From NCBI GenBank assembly GCA_905250115.1, contig CAJNOI010000121.1:136241-200240 (forward strand): a stretch of DNA of 64,000 nt, given 5' to 3'. A program made the position numbers and the translations under genes. Source of the DNA: Adineta steineri. Lineage: Eukaryota > Rotifera > Eurotatoria > Adinetida > Adinetidae. Positions 24,903 to 37,177 of this stretch are shown here, piece by piece; within the stretch, counting starts at the first letter, position 1; each line of letters begins with the position of its first letter. The notes beneath the pieces were generated by a model. The model worked only from the letters and a program-made list of their open reading frames with translations. It did not search any database and was not told the origin of the DNA.

Positions 24903-24959
24903 TTGAGGGTGTACGTGTGGATGTGATTCTTTCTATCTCACCTATGCCCTCCCTCACGA
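24903..24959. repeat. Small GT-rich/CA-rich hairpin
   Basis: TGAGGGTGTACGTGTGGATG faces CACCTATGCCCTCCCTCA. It lies directly before the 61-bp tandem array. Confidence 0.45.
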
Positions 24960-25205
24960 TGCTACAACTCTTCATATTCTATCACCCAATGACAGGGAAC
25001 TAGAGATGGTGCATACATAATACTTCAACTCATAACATCTCATCACCCAACACAAGAAGAGTAGAAATGGTGTATATATGATACTACAACTCTTCAGAAT
25101 CTACCACTCATTGAAAGAGGACTAGAGATGGTGTATATATGATGCTATAACTCTTCATATTCCACCATTCTGCAAAACGGCACAAGTGATGGTGCATATA
25201 TGATA
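24959..25205. repeat. About 4 x 61-bp tandem repeat
   Basis: CTACAACTC or close variants begin at 24962, 25023, 25084 and 25144, spacings of 61, 61 and 60. Each unit continues with CTTCATATTC-like text, a (T/C)CACC block, and AGAGATGGTG(T/C)ATATATGAT. Confidence 0.7.
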
Positions 25206-28100
25206 TAGATTTCGCATGACCTCTTTAAATTTTATTTGTGCCTATGAATAAATGCGTGTTTCTTCGTTTTGAAAATTCAGATATACACCAAATAAATTAT
25301 TGTACGGTTTGACCTTACGAACATAAGATTTGTGTACTTGAGTTTTATTGAATTGAAATATAAATGGGACCTGATAGTTTAACGGACAGTTTTTGCTATC
25401 GTTTTGTGTTCAGATACTCATATAGTTCAAAAACTTTCTCGATGCTACAACAGTCGATTGTTCTAAACTAACTCATTTCAAAGGAGTGACATCACAAGAT
25501 TCATATATGAGAGATATGTGCAGAAAATACAACATAAATTTAAAATCATATAGACGTATTGTACAAAGAAACTTCAAAAGATCAAAGATAACTTTCTTGA
25601 TTCCTCATCTCGTTCAAAAGAATAAAAAAATTAATACAACTAGGAAATATAGTTTTTCTTAGAGTAATAGATTAGAATATGATAATATATCATATAAATA
25701 CTATTTATCAAATAAAAATATTACAGTAGTAGTTACCTGTTGAATATGATATTCGACGATCGATGTAAAATACGAGTGAATGAAGAGACCAGTTGCAAAT
25801 AAAAAAAATTACCAACAAAACTGAATAAAAGTATGAGAAATACACACATATATGCGTTTTTTAACTGCAGTGATCATTCACCCATGAATGATTTTTCTCC
25901 ATACTGGGAAAAAATAAAGAAGTAATTACGTAGAAAAGCACATTTATAATGTTATTTTTCGATTGTATAAGTAACGATTCGCAACGAACGTAGCTGTCTG
26001 AAGAAAAATAAATTCAACGAATAAAAATTTTGTATCTTATTTTTATTGCAGTGATCAGTAATGGATTGGTTGTTCTTTTTTCCAAGTAGCAAGAAAATAA
26101 GCAAGAATATATGAAGAAATATGCGTAGGTAATAATTATTTTTGTCATACTCGCAAAGAAGCTCACCTTTGATCTCCTCGAGAAAGAAACGAAAACGAAC
26201 ATGTATTAGACGACTGTCTCGCATTAATGAAGCATGTGCATCTAACAAGATACAGTCAATACCTTCAATAAAAACTGTTTAATTTATACTTAAAAAGTTT
26301 CATATAAACAATCAAAGATGCTTTCTCTTTTGAACATAGAAATGCCTGATGAATTGAACAGCATAAACGTTATCTAATTATCTAAAAAAAATCGATGAGC
26401 AATTAGAAGACATGGATATAATTAATGTTTCTGTATATATTCTACAATACATTCATATCAACACTTACTGCATCGTTTGTTATTTGTATTAGTACTGTTT
26501 AAAAAGAATAAAAAATAAAAATTATGTACAAACGTTCTTCATTCTTCTCGTGTCAATCTTATTTCACTTTTTATTTCCAGACTATCTCGTTAAAGTCGTA
26601 TTTTCTTGTTTTTTATGATTTCATTTATTTTCATGTTATTTTATTCATTTACGTATTTATTTATTTGTTCGTCACCACAATCATAAAATATTACGAATTA
26701 AAATAAATCAAAATGTTTCAAAAGAGTATTTATTTATACATTACAGATGAAAAATATATTATACATTGACTCACTAGTTATTATTTTTGTTTGTTAGTCA
26801 CGCACATTATTCATTGCAGACAATTAGTGTATTAATGTAATAGAACGAAAGAAAACATACATACAAATTTTCTTTGTATAAATATTGTGCACCAATGGCA
26901 AAGCACAAAAGTGACTTGTGAGCGAGTGAGTAACTCTTATTTCTTCTATACTTATTTTATTATCTCTAAACTGACTGTTCAAGGCCATATTTTATTTTCT
27001 TCTTTATTCATAAATATCATACATACATCAAAATATAAAAATAAAAATAAAGATTTACAAAACAGCCTTTTATATGCATGATTGATTTTTTCTCTCTTAT
27101 ATGAATAAATGTTGTACTGTTAGTTCATTTCAATTTCTTAATTGAAGTGAATCAAAGTTAATGTTCATTCAAACCGAGTTTTCATCATATATTAGACAAC
27201 TAAAACCAAAAAAGAAATAATCTAAATATACTGTAAAAAATTAAAATAACACAATAGTCCTATTGCAGTACAAAATTTTACTTATTTGAAATATATCATG
27301 AAAAAAAACAAATTTACAATCACAAGAATAAATTATTATTGGAATAATAACTGATTTCAATTAGATTATGTTGAATGAATAAAAATAAAGAAAATATTGT
27401 ATTTATCTAAATGGTGCGATACAAAATAAATGTAAAGTAGATGAATAAATAAAAATATTATTAATATCAAAAAACTTTGCTTGAAGTTTGTTGATGAAGT
27501 ATATTCTTATGAATATATTCAACAGATATGATATATTATGCTTTATAGTATACTTTTTCGCACCTTTAATTTTTGCTCATTCTCTGTTTAAATATTTCTT
27601 TTTCCAATTTTTTTTGCAACATAAAATATATAAAACAAAAATACAATCCTATTAGATTAATTTTGGAAGTTACGTCTGTTATAACATAGTTGACTATAAT
27701 CTAGAAGAACGATTGCAAATAATGAATGAAATTTAAAATAACTAATATTATCACCCAGATTCTCCATAATCCTTCTTCTAACTACATCATATGGCTCAAG
27801 AAAGAAAAATGAATGATGTTTAAGACAAGGATACGTGTATATTTTTACAAGCTAGAAAAAAAGATTGCTCTACGGGCTCAGGTAAATAAACGAAATAAAA
27901 CGACGAACGGACAAATTAACACGTGCGAATTTTTTGTTGGGAAGAAAGAAAATATTACATCCCTTTTAATCACATTAGAATATTTAACGCGTTTGAGAGC
28001 GTTTATAAAAAATATAATTGGACGGATTTTAGTACGGTTATTTTATTTTCAAAAATAATCATCAGTCTAGATCAGAACTGAATTGAGGAACCATGGTGAA
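25206..28100. other. Gene-free stretch; one possible exon remnant
   Basis: AT-rich DNA. On the minus strand around 26165-26250 a short frame (LDAHASLMRDSRLIHVRF ...) ends at a possible donor (AAAG then GTGAGC) and could be an isolated exon or fragment, without a recognisable domain. Nothing else is supported. Confidence 0.35.
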
Positions 28101-28201
28101 CTATGATATAATACTCCAATATCGTGAGGAATGGTAATTTTTCAACGATAATTTGACCCGAGATGCAAATTCATGATCAGTGTATGGCATATCAAACACA
28201 A

Positions 28202-28301
28202 NNNNNNNNNNNNNNNNNNNNNNNNNNNNNNNNNNNNNNNNNNNNNNNNNNNNNNNNNNNNNNNNNNNNNNNNNNNNNNNNNNNNNNNNNNNNNNNNNNN
28301 N
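28202..28301. other. Assembly gap (100 N)
   Basis: A run of exactly 100 N, the conventional size for a gap of unknown length. It interrupts the sirtuin gene, so frames that cross it are meaningless. Confidence 0.99.
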
Positions 28302-28925
28302 ATCAAACATTAATACATTTGGTCTTGCTAATTTCTTACAATATGGACAATGAGGTAAACGACTACTAACACAATCTGTCTTGCTATCTACTTTAAGTTT
28401 TAATGCATCATTCGTATTCCATAAACGTTTACGACAACTATTAATGCATTGCATATAGTGAACTGAACCATGACATTCAAGAATTGACGACGGATTCCAG
28501 CCTGATTTTAACCAATGTCCATCAATATTACTTGTAAAACTGAATAAATATTTTATATGATTTAATTGACTCCATCGTTTAGCAATTTTATAACCAAGAT
28601 GTGGGTCAGCAGATGTATAAGCATTATATCGATAAGTCCAAAAAGCATAACCAAAATTAGCTGTATTATGTCGATCACTGATACCTTCTGTCTTTCTAAA
28701 CCATTGTGGATTACTCATATGAGTAAAATTTAATTCTGGATGTTTCAATAAAGGTGGCCAAACACCAGCTGCAATGCCTCGAAATGTACCAAGTCCACTA
28801 CTTACACCCATTCCAGCACCACTCGTAAATAAAATAGCTTCACAATTAAGTACTAATTCAGCAGCTTTATTAATCGCTTCTTCTATTTCAGTAGTGACTT
28901 CTTCCGATAAATTTACTGTTGCCAT
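28302..28925 (-). CDS. Sirtuin (SIR2-family NAD-dependent deacylase), truncated by assembly gap
   Basis: Sirtuins use NAD+ to remove acyl groups from lysine. From the ATG at 28925 (preceded by a pyrimidine-rich acceptor in the 5' UTR) about 207 codons read without an intron to the N run. The Rossmann NAD site is GAGMGVSSGLGTFRG near residue 36. SFTSNIDGHW follows, then the catalytic His in ECHGSVHYMQC. A zinc module has CINSC, then CPYC, then ARPNVLMFD at the gap. The C-terminal part lies in or beyond the gap. The 28101-28201 sequence on the far side is open in the same nominal frame, but it does not look like a sirtuin C-terminus, and the gap length is arbitrary. The sequence style recalls a bacterial/fungal SIR2 group more than animal SIRT1-7; that is from memory. 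Confidence 0.85.
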
Positions 28926-30524
28926 ATCTATGTATATACGTATAATCTGAAAATACAAGTAAAAAAACAAGATGAAGATATTATTCAGCATACGTAGAAG
29001 CAACTTTAAAATTATGAAATACTACAAATATACGTATAGGAATAGAAACATTTTATTATATATGTCACATTTTTTTTCTTTTCATTTCTATAAAACACAA
29101 ATGCTTAGACCATAAATAACGTTGCAATATCAGTAAACTCTATTTCATCACATGTCAACATTCTCTAGAAAGTATACTCGAGATAAGAGATTCACTCAAC
29201 ATTTTCAACAATTATCTTTTATACACTTAAAATAATTACATGTCATATTTATAGTGATAATAATTTCCGTGAAATTTTCAAGATATTTATTTCTCTGAAA
29301 TTATCAAAAATAATTTCATGCAAACCGATTACAATGTTCGAAATCAGCAAGTCTATTATGCATTTAAAAATTTGATATTCGCTTTAATAGATAGTTTCTT
29401 TAATAATAATTTTTAGTGATTATTGAAGTTATAAAGTTCTAGATAATAAATCTAACTGCTATTCACAGTTTATTTATTTACCAACGAAAAATTGTCAATA
29501 TTACTATTACGAAAGAAACATCTCTTCGAATCAAAATTGATATGGAATTAACATCATAATATTCATCAACATTAAACAAAACAAGAAATTACAAATTTTG
29601 AATATAATAGTAATTTATTGTTCCATGTAAATTTATATTAGGTAATTTCAATTGTACAACTGATGTTTGAACTGAATGATAGATTCTTTTGTTTTTATCG
29701 AACAATTTCAAAGATGTGACTATGAGAAAACTATGAATATCAGTATATTATCCATTTAATGGACATGAATCAGATGATATTAAAATTAAAACGATTTGTT
29801 CTATTCCATCTATCATTGGTAGTGATGCTCGATAGGGTTGTTACGTTTGTTCTTCAATCATAATGAATTTTGATACGGTTTAAAAGGAACTAAGAAATAA
29901 AAATGCCGGCATATTAAATTGAGATAATTTCGATGACTTTGACATTTAATTAGTTCATCTAGCGCAACAAACTTATGTGAAATAAACTCAAATTTGTTGT
30001 TTATTAAATAAATGTTAATTTTGTGCATCATTAAATCTATCTATAGAACAATAATATCAATTGTATTTTCGTGTCAAACTTATCACAACATGAATAATAA
30101 TGCTCACTAATCACCAGCATAACTCTATAACACATTTTCTTTTCCAATGTGTTAACAAAAAGTGGTAATAACAGCCAACGGATACGATGTCACATACCTT
30201 CAAGGCTGCTTTGTTCAGAGAGAAAAAGATATCGATAAAGGTAACATCTGCGAAAAGCAAAACAAATGGTATATTCTTTCAACTTGTTCCACAAAACGTC
30301 ATCATTCATACCGACAAGTTCTATTCTCACTTTTATTTTTTTCTCTTTCTCTCTCACTCTCTCGTTTTTCGATTGGTTAGAAGAATAAAAGAATAATACA
30401 TATGTATATTTTTTTCTCATTGATTGGTTTGAATCGAAGAATATTAAATAGAGAAAATAAATTCATCTTTCATTAGTTTGATTTGAAATAACTATCCGGT
30501 GAACATAATCATTTCAAAATAGCA
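28926..30524. other. Intergenic between divergent sirtuin and homeobox genes
   Basis: AT-rich DNA that should contain both promoters. A TTTTCTCTTTCTCTCTCACTC tract lies near 30340. No gene was recognised. Confidence 0.5.
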
Positions 30525-31338
30525 ATGGATGATAATTCATCTTCGTTTGTTCAACTTCATCGTGATGATTCAGGTTATGGTTCTCCAATACTTAATCGTG
30601 AATTTTTAAGTCCACAACAATCATCATCATCTACTTATTATTCTTATCAACATACATATCATCCACATGTTCCTTATTCAAATAATTCATTTCATATGTA
30701 CGATCAATTAATAGGCAATAATAATATATACAATAGTAAGTAGAATTAGGTCTTCTTTTTTAGATAATTAATTAAATATAATTTTCTAGATATAGATTCA
30801 TCAATGACATTACCATCTTTAGAACAATCATCAGTTTCTTCAACAATGGATTTATGTTCATCACCAATACCTATTTGTACAAATTCATCATCTACTCCAT
30901 CAAAAGATCCAGCCAGTAGCAATATTTGTCCTCCGTATGAATATAAAATCAATTGGGGTATAATACGAAATATATTCGAAATTTTAATCTTGTATTATTT
31001 ATAAATAGAATCGAAAATAATTTCATTTTTTTTCTTTTTTTTATAGTTCCACCACAAGGTCGCCGACGTCGACAACGAACGGTATTTACACAAACTAATG
31101 TTCAACAACTTGATAGTGTTTTTATGCATAATCAATATCCTGATATTGAATTACGTGAAGCACTTGCCGCTCAAATGGGTGTTCCAGAATCACGTATTCA
31201 GGTATGATATTGTTTGTAAAGAAATTAAAGAATTAAACTTTTCGATATATACAGGTTTGGTTTAAAAATCGACGAACACGAGCACGAACTGCACATCGTC
31301 AACAACTTAAACTATCAGAATCATCTTCATCTCATTAA
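30525..31338 (+). CDS. Paired-class (K50) homeodomain transcription factor
   Basis: Four exons, 30525-30735, 30790-30957, 31047-31201 and 31255-31338, join to 205 residues. Residues 1-130 are Ser/Tyr/Pro-rich and disordered-looking. The homeodomain is about 133-192: basic RRRRQRTVF arm, YPDIELREALA, PESRIQ, then VWFKNRRTRARTA as helix 3. W48, F49, N51 and R53 are present, and position 50 is Lys, as in Otx, Goosecoid and Bicoid. The last intron falls between homeodomain positions 46 and 47, the site common in paired-class genes. The protein ends soon after the domain, with no OAR or other tail motif. The family within the class is unclear. A candidate AATAAA lies about 40 bp after the stop. 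Confidence 0.9.
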
Positions 31339-33061
31339 CATTCTTTTTGTTTTGCTGTATATATTAAAACAAAATTAATAAATTATATCTCATTCATTAT
31401 AAAAAAAACAGATAATTGTATTTAATATGTGCCAAAACAAAAGTTCTTCAATTTCTTGCCTACACTCATTCTCATGTGTGAGATAAATGGTAAAAAAATT
31501 TGTATTGCATTATAAATTGATGAAAGTATAAGAAACATATCATCAACGAATTAGTTCATTACTCATGTTCTTGTCTTACAAATAGTTTAATTGTTGCCTT
31601 TTTCAACAGCAGCAATGGACTAGATTGTTTCGTTCTTCATTCATACATATATAAAGAGAGAGAAAGAACGTATATACCAGATACGTACATATAATTGAGA
31701 TAAATTACGTGTCGGTGACTAACCAGAATAACAATCAGTATATATATGTAGACATGATATATTTTCTTTGTCGCTTGTCTTCGAAGTAAAAATGAGATGA
31801 TGTTATGCATATTGAAATGAGAAAATAGATGATGCATATAATAGCAACAGATTCAAACAAGTAATTTTGTTCTACTGAATGAAGTATGATATGTATTTTA
31901 GTGAATATAAAGATTCTATCTAATAATAACCTATTTTTGAAAAAAATTAGCAAATTCATTGAAGTTCGATACAATTTATTAAAAATCATGGATTCAAATA
32001 TATAATCTTCATTCTGATGTCATATACATGAGACAACAAAAAAAAATAAAACACATGTTTTTTTCTGATATCTAAGAAGTAATATATACTTTTCTCGTTC
32101 GTAAATGTATATATAAGTTTAGTAATATATACGATGCATTAATTTGCTTTTCATATAATATCTTAATTAGTTAGAACCATGACCATTAGGTGTAGAAATT
32201 ATTGCTTCTGAAAATATATAGCAAAATCTCTCATAGTCTTGCGTAGCCGTTTTGACTGGATAATGAATATTAATTCTTCTTAAATGTCCAGCAGAGAGTG
32301 TATGAGATCACTGAGGATGACGACGTCTGATATTTTATGTCTAATATACCGAAAAATACAGCATCAAATGTCTAACCAAACATGCTATTTGCTTGATTTA
32401 TTCAAGTAAACATAAATAGAAACTATCATCATTTATTGATAGTACATCTCCTGCCATTTTTTAAAATCAAACGAAATCAAGCTGAATTGTTGATATATTA
32501 TCGGCTTGTCCGCAGGTAATGCACTCATATTTTGTCAACTTTCAATTTCAATTTCTCCCAAATGATAAACCCTAAAGCCTCAAAACTTAGTGCATATATG
32601 TATCCTGCAAAACTGTACAACATTTACAAGGGTAGGTGTGGTTCTTTATCAGAGTCTACACCCAAACCCATCCTTATTCTTTTCATTTAATTCTAATTAA
32701 TGATGAATACTAATTAATTGATTCAAATATATCTGTATTTATGACATATCAGTATATATTTTACAGTTTTTTAACTTTTTCTTCATCATACGTGGCCTCG
32801 TTAAACACCATCACAATTCAATTCCATATAAGTTGTTTCTCTTTTATTACAGTGAACATTCTCGTAAAGAACTAGAATTGTAAATATGTCCGAGAGCATC
32901 ATTTATACCCATACCTATGTATGTGTATTACCTTATCAGTCGCCTTTGTTCATTATGTTTTTATTATTTACAGAGTTCTTCTCTGTACGCGCGCTGACAT
33001 ATTGAAAAATAGAATTAATTCAAACATAGGTGAACAAAACATTCTTTTAGTTATTTATCAA
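31339..33061. other. Intergenic; contains a small GT/CA hairpin
   Basis: No supported gene. At 32631-32670 GGGTAGGTGTGG is followed by TACACCCAAACCCATCC, another small inverted pair like those at 22.4-25.0 kb. Confidence 0.5.
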
Positions 33062-35448
33062 CTATTCTTTATAATTTTTTTTGACAATTTCGATGTACTC
33101 TTTCATATTTTTAATACGAGGATGACTCGGAGGTAATGCACGTTGCCATATTTTCAGAGCACGTTCATAATATGAAAGTGCTTTCGAATAGTTTTTCATA
33201 TTGTTATACACAAAACCGATGTTGTTGTATGAAGTAGCCAAATGAGGATGATTTGAAGGAAGAGTTTTTTCTTTAATTCCAAGGTCTTTTTCGTAAAATG
33301 AAAGTGCTTTCGTGTACTCTCCCATGTTGTCATACACACCACCGATGTTGTTGTATGAAGCAGCCAAATCAGGATGATTTGAAGGAAGACTTTTTTGTCG
33401 AATTTCAACTGCTTTTTCGTGTAATGAAAGTGCATTCGAGTACTCCTTCATGCTATCATAAACAGCAGCGATGTTGTTGTATGACTGCGCCAAAGAAGGA
33501 TGATTTGAAGGAAGAGTTTTTTTATACATTTCATGTGCTTTTGCGTGAGATGAAAGTGCTTTCGGGTACTCTCCCATGCAGTGATACGCCAAACCGATGT
33601 TGTTGTATGAAGTAGCCAAAGAAGGATGATTTGAAGGGAGAGTTTTTTTACAAATTTCAAGTCCTTTTTCGTTATACCAAATAGCCTTTTCATAATCACG
33701 TTGATTCAAATGGACACCTCCAAGCTGATTATAATAAAACGCTTTTTCACCCTCATCAGATGTCTGTTTGAGTAATACATTATAAATCTCTTCAGCTTTA
33801 TTAAATTGACCAACTGTAATCAATAATTTACCCAATCTTTCCCATCCAGTATTACCATCAGCTTCTTCTCGCATCCGATCAGTAAGTAATCGTAGTTGTT
33901 GGTCATCATCCGATGTTAATTGTAGTTCAACTTGATAAAGTTGATTGATATTATCTATTTGTTTAATTGCACCTACTCGAAAGACAGTGTTCATCGAGAA
34001 GAGAACTTCATCTTCGTCCTTATAATAACTCATCTCTTTGATGGAGGCAAATGGTGCTGATTTAATAGAAGGATCAATGGACATTATAAAAAGAATACCG
34101 ACCTTATTTGGTTCTATTGAAGCAGGTTGAGCAAAACCAAGGGACACTTCTTTATTTGTACTGGTAGATACGAAATTGCTAAATGACATTAATCCACCTT
34201 TTGTTTTCTGAAGCTTTTCAAAGTCTGATTGCATAAGACCTTGTCCTCGATAAACCATAAAAGTTTCTCTACCATAAATGCTGACCTGTTGCTCGTACAG
34301 CTGTTGAATCTGCTTATGCACATCACGTAGAAAGAAGCCCATATTAATGATTATATCGGCATCTAGTATTCGAAGAGCATAGTTAATCATATCATAGATA
34401 TTGCATGGGAAAGTATACCACCAAATAGCTGATTGAGCGTTGTATTCTTTCTCAAAACGGTCAATATTGGTTAGCGACACGCAGTCATTATGCCGACAAT
34501 AAGCAATAAACTGTTTAATGGCCCGTTTACTATGGTCCATATCGAGAATGATTTCCTTGAATATCTGAGTATACATAAATGCTGGTTCCAATTGATTTAA
34601 ATTATCAGTCGAAGCTATTTCATTTGCAGTGACAAAACTCAAAGCAATCGAATCTTGATTGCGTCGCTTGACATTCGGTTGTAATGCTTGGCACAGGTCT
34701 TTGATGTTGGTACGAACGCTTTTGATTTTTTGCCAATTACTGGTCCATTCTTCATGTAAGGATTTAATGCTATTGAAAATATAAACAGCATTCAGCTCAG
34801 GAATATCATGGATAAGGGGTATCATTTGTTGAGCGATAGTGCTCTCAAGAACGAGAAAAGATTTTATGTTTTCTTGAGTATCTGTAAGAAAGTCAATGCA
34901 TTCGTCTCGCTGCTTAAAGATATTAACATTGCCAGTAATTGTTTTTAATTGCGTTAAAATATCTTGATATTCTTGGTTCGCTTCACCCGTACATTCATCT
35001 AAATAGAGAAGCGAATAATTTGGAACCATTCGTCGCCTTTGTTGAATAGCATCCGATGATGCTGTGGTTGTGTTGTTATTATTCATGAGCGTGTTTGATG
35101 ATAAAGAAGCTCTTGAATTGGATTCGAATCCACTCGTTTGGTCGTTGTAATAATTTGATGTTGAATATATGCTTAGCAATAATTGTTGTTGTCTAAATGG
35201 TAAGAAATGTTAGCATTATGTGTTGTTATATACATGACGCTAATCTATCTATTATGGAATATTCCTTACAACATTTCATAAGGAATTATCCCATATATTT
35301 TCTTTTCTTTCGTGCTGTCGTCTAATGTCGATATGTTCTTTTGGTCTTCTCCTAGTGTAAGATTTCTTACATATAACTCAGGTATTTTCCTATGGTATAA
35401 GTTGGGGAAATATCCAGCCAGTCTTTCATATATATATATAAAGATCAT
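33062..35448 (-). CDS. Mono-ADP-ribosyltransferase fused to kinesin-light-chain-type TPRs
   Basis: Predicted to transfer ADP-ribose from NAD+ to protein targets, with a TPR region for partner binding. The main exon is 35192-33062 (710 codons). A proposed first exon, 35448-35270, joins it in phase across a 77-bp intron (donor GTAAGG, acceptor TTTAG), giving 769 residues; without it the frame has no good ATG at its 5' end. The ART motifs of the R-S-ExE class are visible: VYRGQG near residue 374, FVSTST near 400 and DEDEVLF near 454. From about 540 to the end run five 42-residue repeats with YNNIG-VY and KTLPSNHP-LA, as in kinesin light chain. I see no signal peptide and expect an intracellular protein. 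I recall this architecture as expanded in bdelloid rotifers. Confidence 0.88.
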
Positions 35449-37170
35449 GCTTTACGTTAAGTGCGTGTGTGATTAAAGTTATTAATTAGACTTATTACTT
35501 TCAAAACATTATTTTAATCAAAAAAGAATAGATCTAACACTATCTTTTCTTTTTCTTTTCTACACATCTTTCTTTCCTCTTGAATACATATGTCTGCTTG
35601 ATTATCATGAAATTATGATGACCTTCCCCTATTCCATTGTATCTTTATATTTCTTTTTTTGTTATTGCGTAGTTTCGTTTCTTGTTTTGCGATAGTCTTT
35701 TCTTTTTCCCTCTTTTCTTATATATATGGAGTTGTTTTTCTCTTTTTTGTCTAGTTCTTGATATTGATCTGATTTTGTTGCCTTCAATTAAAAACGGATA
35801 TTATCATCATTATTTTTTTATTTTATACAAGGCACAGTACGCACTTTTCATAATGAATTTTCTCTCGACAGCCTCTTGATCCCAACTACCTAGTTTAATA
35901 TTGAGCCTATGGTTATATTGGAGACTGAAGTCAGTCTACACCCCCTAACGAGAATCTCACATAAAGACTCACCCCTTCTATTTATAATAGCAATGACGTA
36001 TTTTTCCAGTCTTTTGTACCATGCAATATGTGTGTATATTTTTCTTAAGACTCAATAAGAAACTTCAATTACTTACTTTTTTAAAATACTGTTGTGAAGA
36101 GCAAGAGACATCAGTACGAATAAATTTCTTAACAACGTTCGCAAAAGAACAAAATGATTTCGTTTTATAGTTATTCTTTCCAACCTTTTATGACCTTATC
36201 TATGCAATTATTTTAGTAATTGAATATGACATCGATACTTTATCGTCGAAATGGAATAAGAAAAGGAACTATGACTCATTCAGTGAATGTTGCTTCTCTT
36301 TGTCATACATCGTTTTGTTATTAAATGGCTACAAGGAATTTGTTAGAACAAAATGACTATATCAATAAACGAGAAACAGTTATTGATTTAAGAATATTGT
36401 AGAAGCTTTGTTGTTTTTTGTTGGAAAAAGAAAATTATTTCGTATGAACATACTTACAATAATTGTATTGTAGATAGTTTTTAAAAATTACAAAATTGTT
36501 AGACCTAATGGTATTAAAAAAATTTCTCACAAATGACGATCTGGTACAATATCTATCGAATTTACTAATTTGAATTTTATAATTTAAACACAGAATACTA
36601 TTTTTGTACAGAAATAAAATTACCGTGCATTCATAATAGTAAAAATGACCAAATATAAACGTATTATCGTGCATTACCGGTCTTATCGCATTGTGAATAG
36701 CAGTTAAAAAATAAGCTTGCTTACAAAAGAGAAGTGATCAAAAGCTTATTGCATTGTCTAGCATACAATGTTGTTATTTGAACAAGACCAAACCTTTCCT
36801 GTGTGAGATTCCAATATAAGTTAGTTTTACCATTAGAGCAACTAATTTATAAAACGATTTTTTTCATCAAATTGTGTACTGTTTACTCTCTTATATATCA
36901 CTATAACTATTTCAACACAATATGAATGATCTTGTAATAAACAGTGTCTATATAGTAATAGCGATCACCAAAAGTGAATGAAAACGATACCCAAAAGATT
37001 TCATTTGGTCAAAGCATCATAAAAGAGTTATTACCTACGCCTTCAAATCCTACAGAATTCATGCAAAACTTTTGCATCATCAATTTCCATTTGACGAATA
37101 CTGATTTTAATTGACAAAAAAGAAGTTGAATCGATAAGGTAAAAGTCTTGCAATAGTGTATGCATAAACT
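35449..37170. other. Intergenic, nothing recognised
   Basis: AT-rich DNA upstream of the ART-TPR gene. Near 35935-35990 there is CA-rich text (ACACCCCCTAACGAG ... ACTCACCCC) without a clear GT-rich partner. Confidence 0.45.
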
Positions 37171-37177
37171 ACTTAGG

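Noticed and set aside
28101-28201. Continuation of the sirtuin frame past the N run
   Set aside because: The gap length is arbitrary, so frame continuity is meaningless, and the residues do not resemble a sirtuin C-terminus.
33298-33615. Open frames in and opposite the TPR exon (also 33196-33435 and 33448-33699)
   Set aside because: They are other-frame readings of near-identical 126-bp TPR repeats; periodicity keeps them open by chance.
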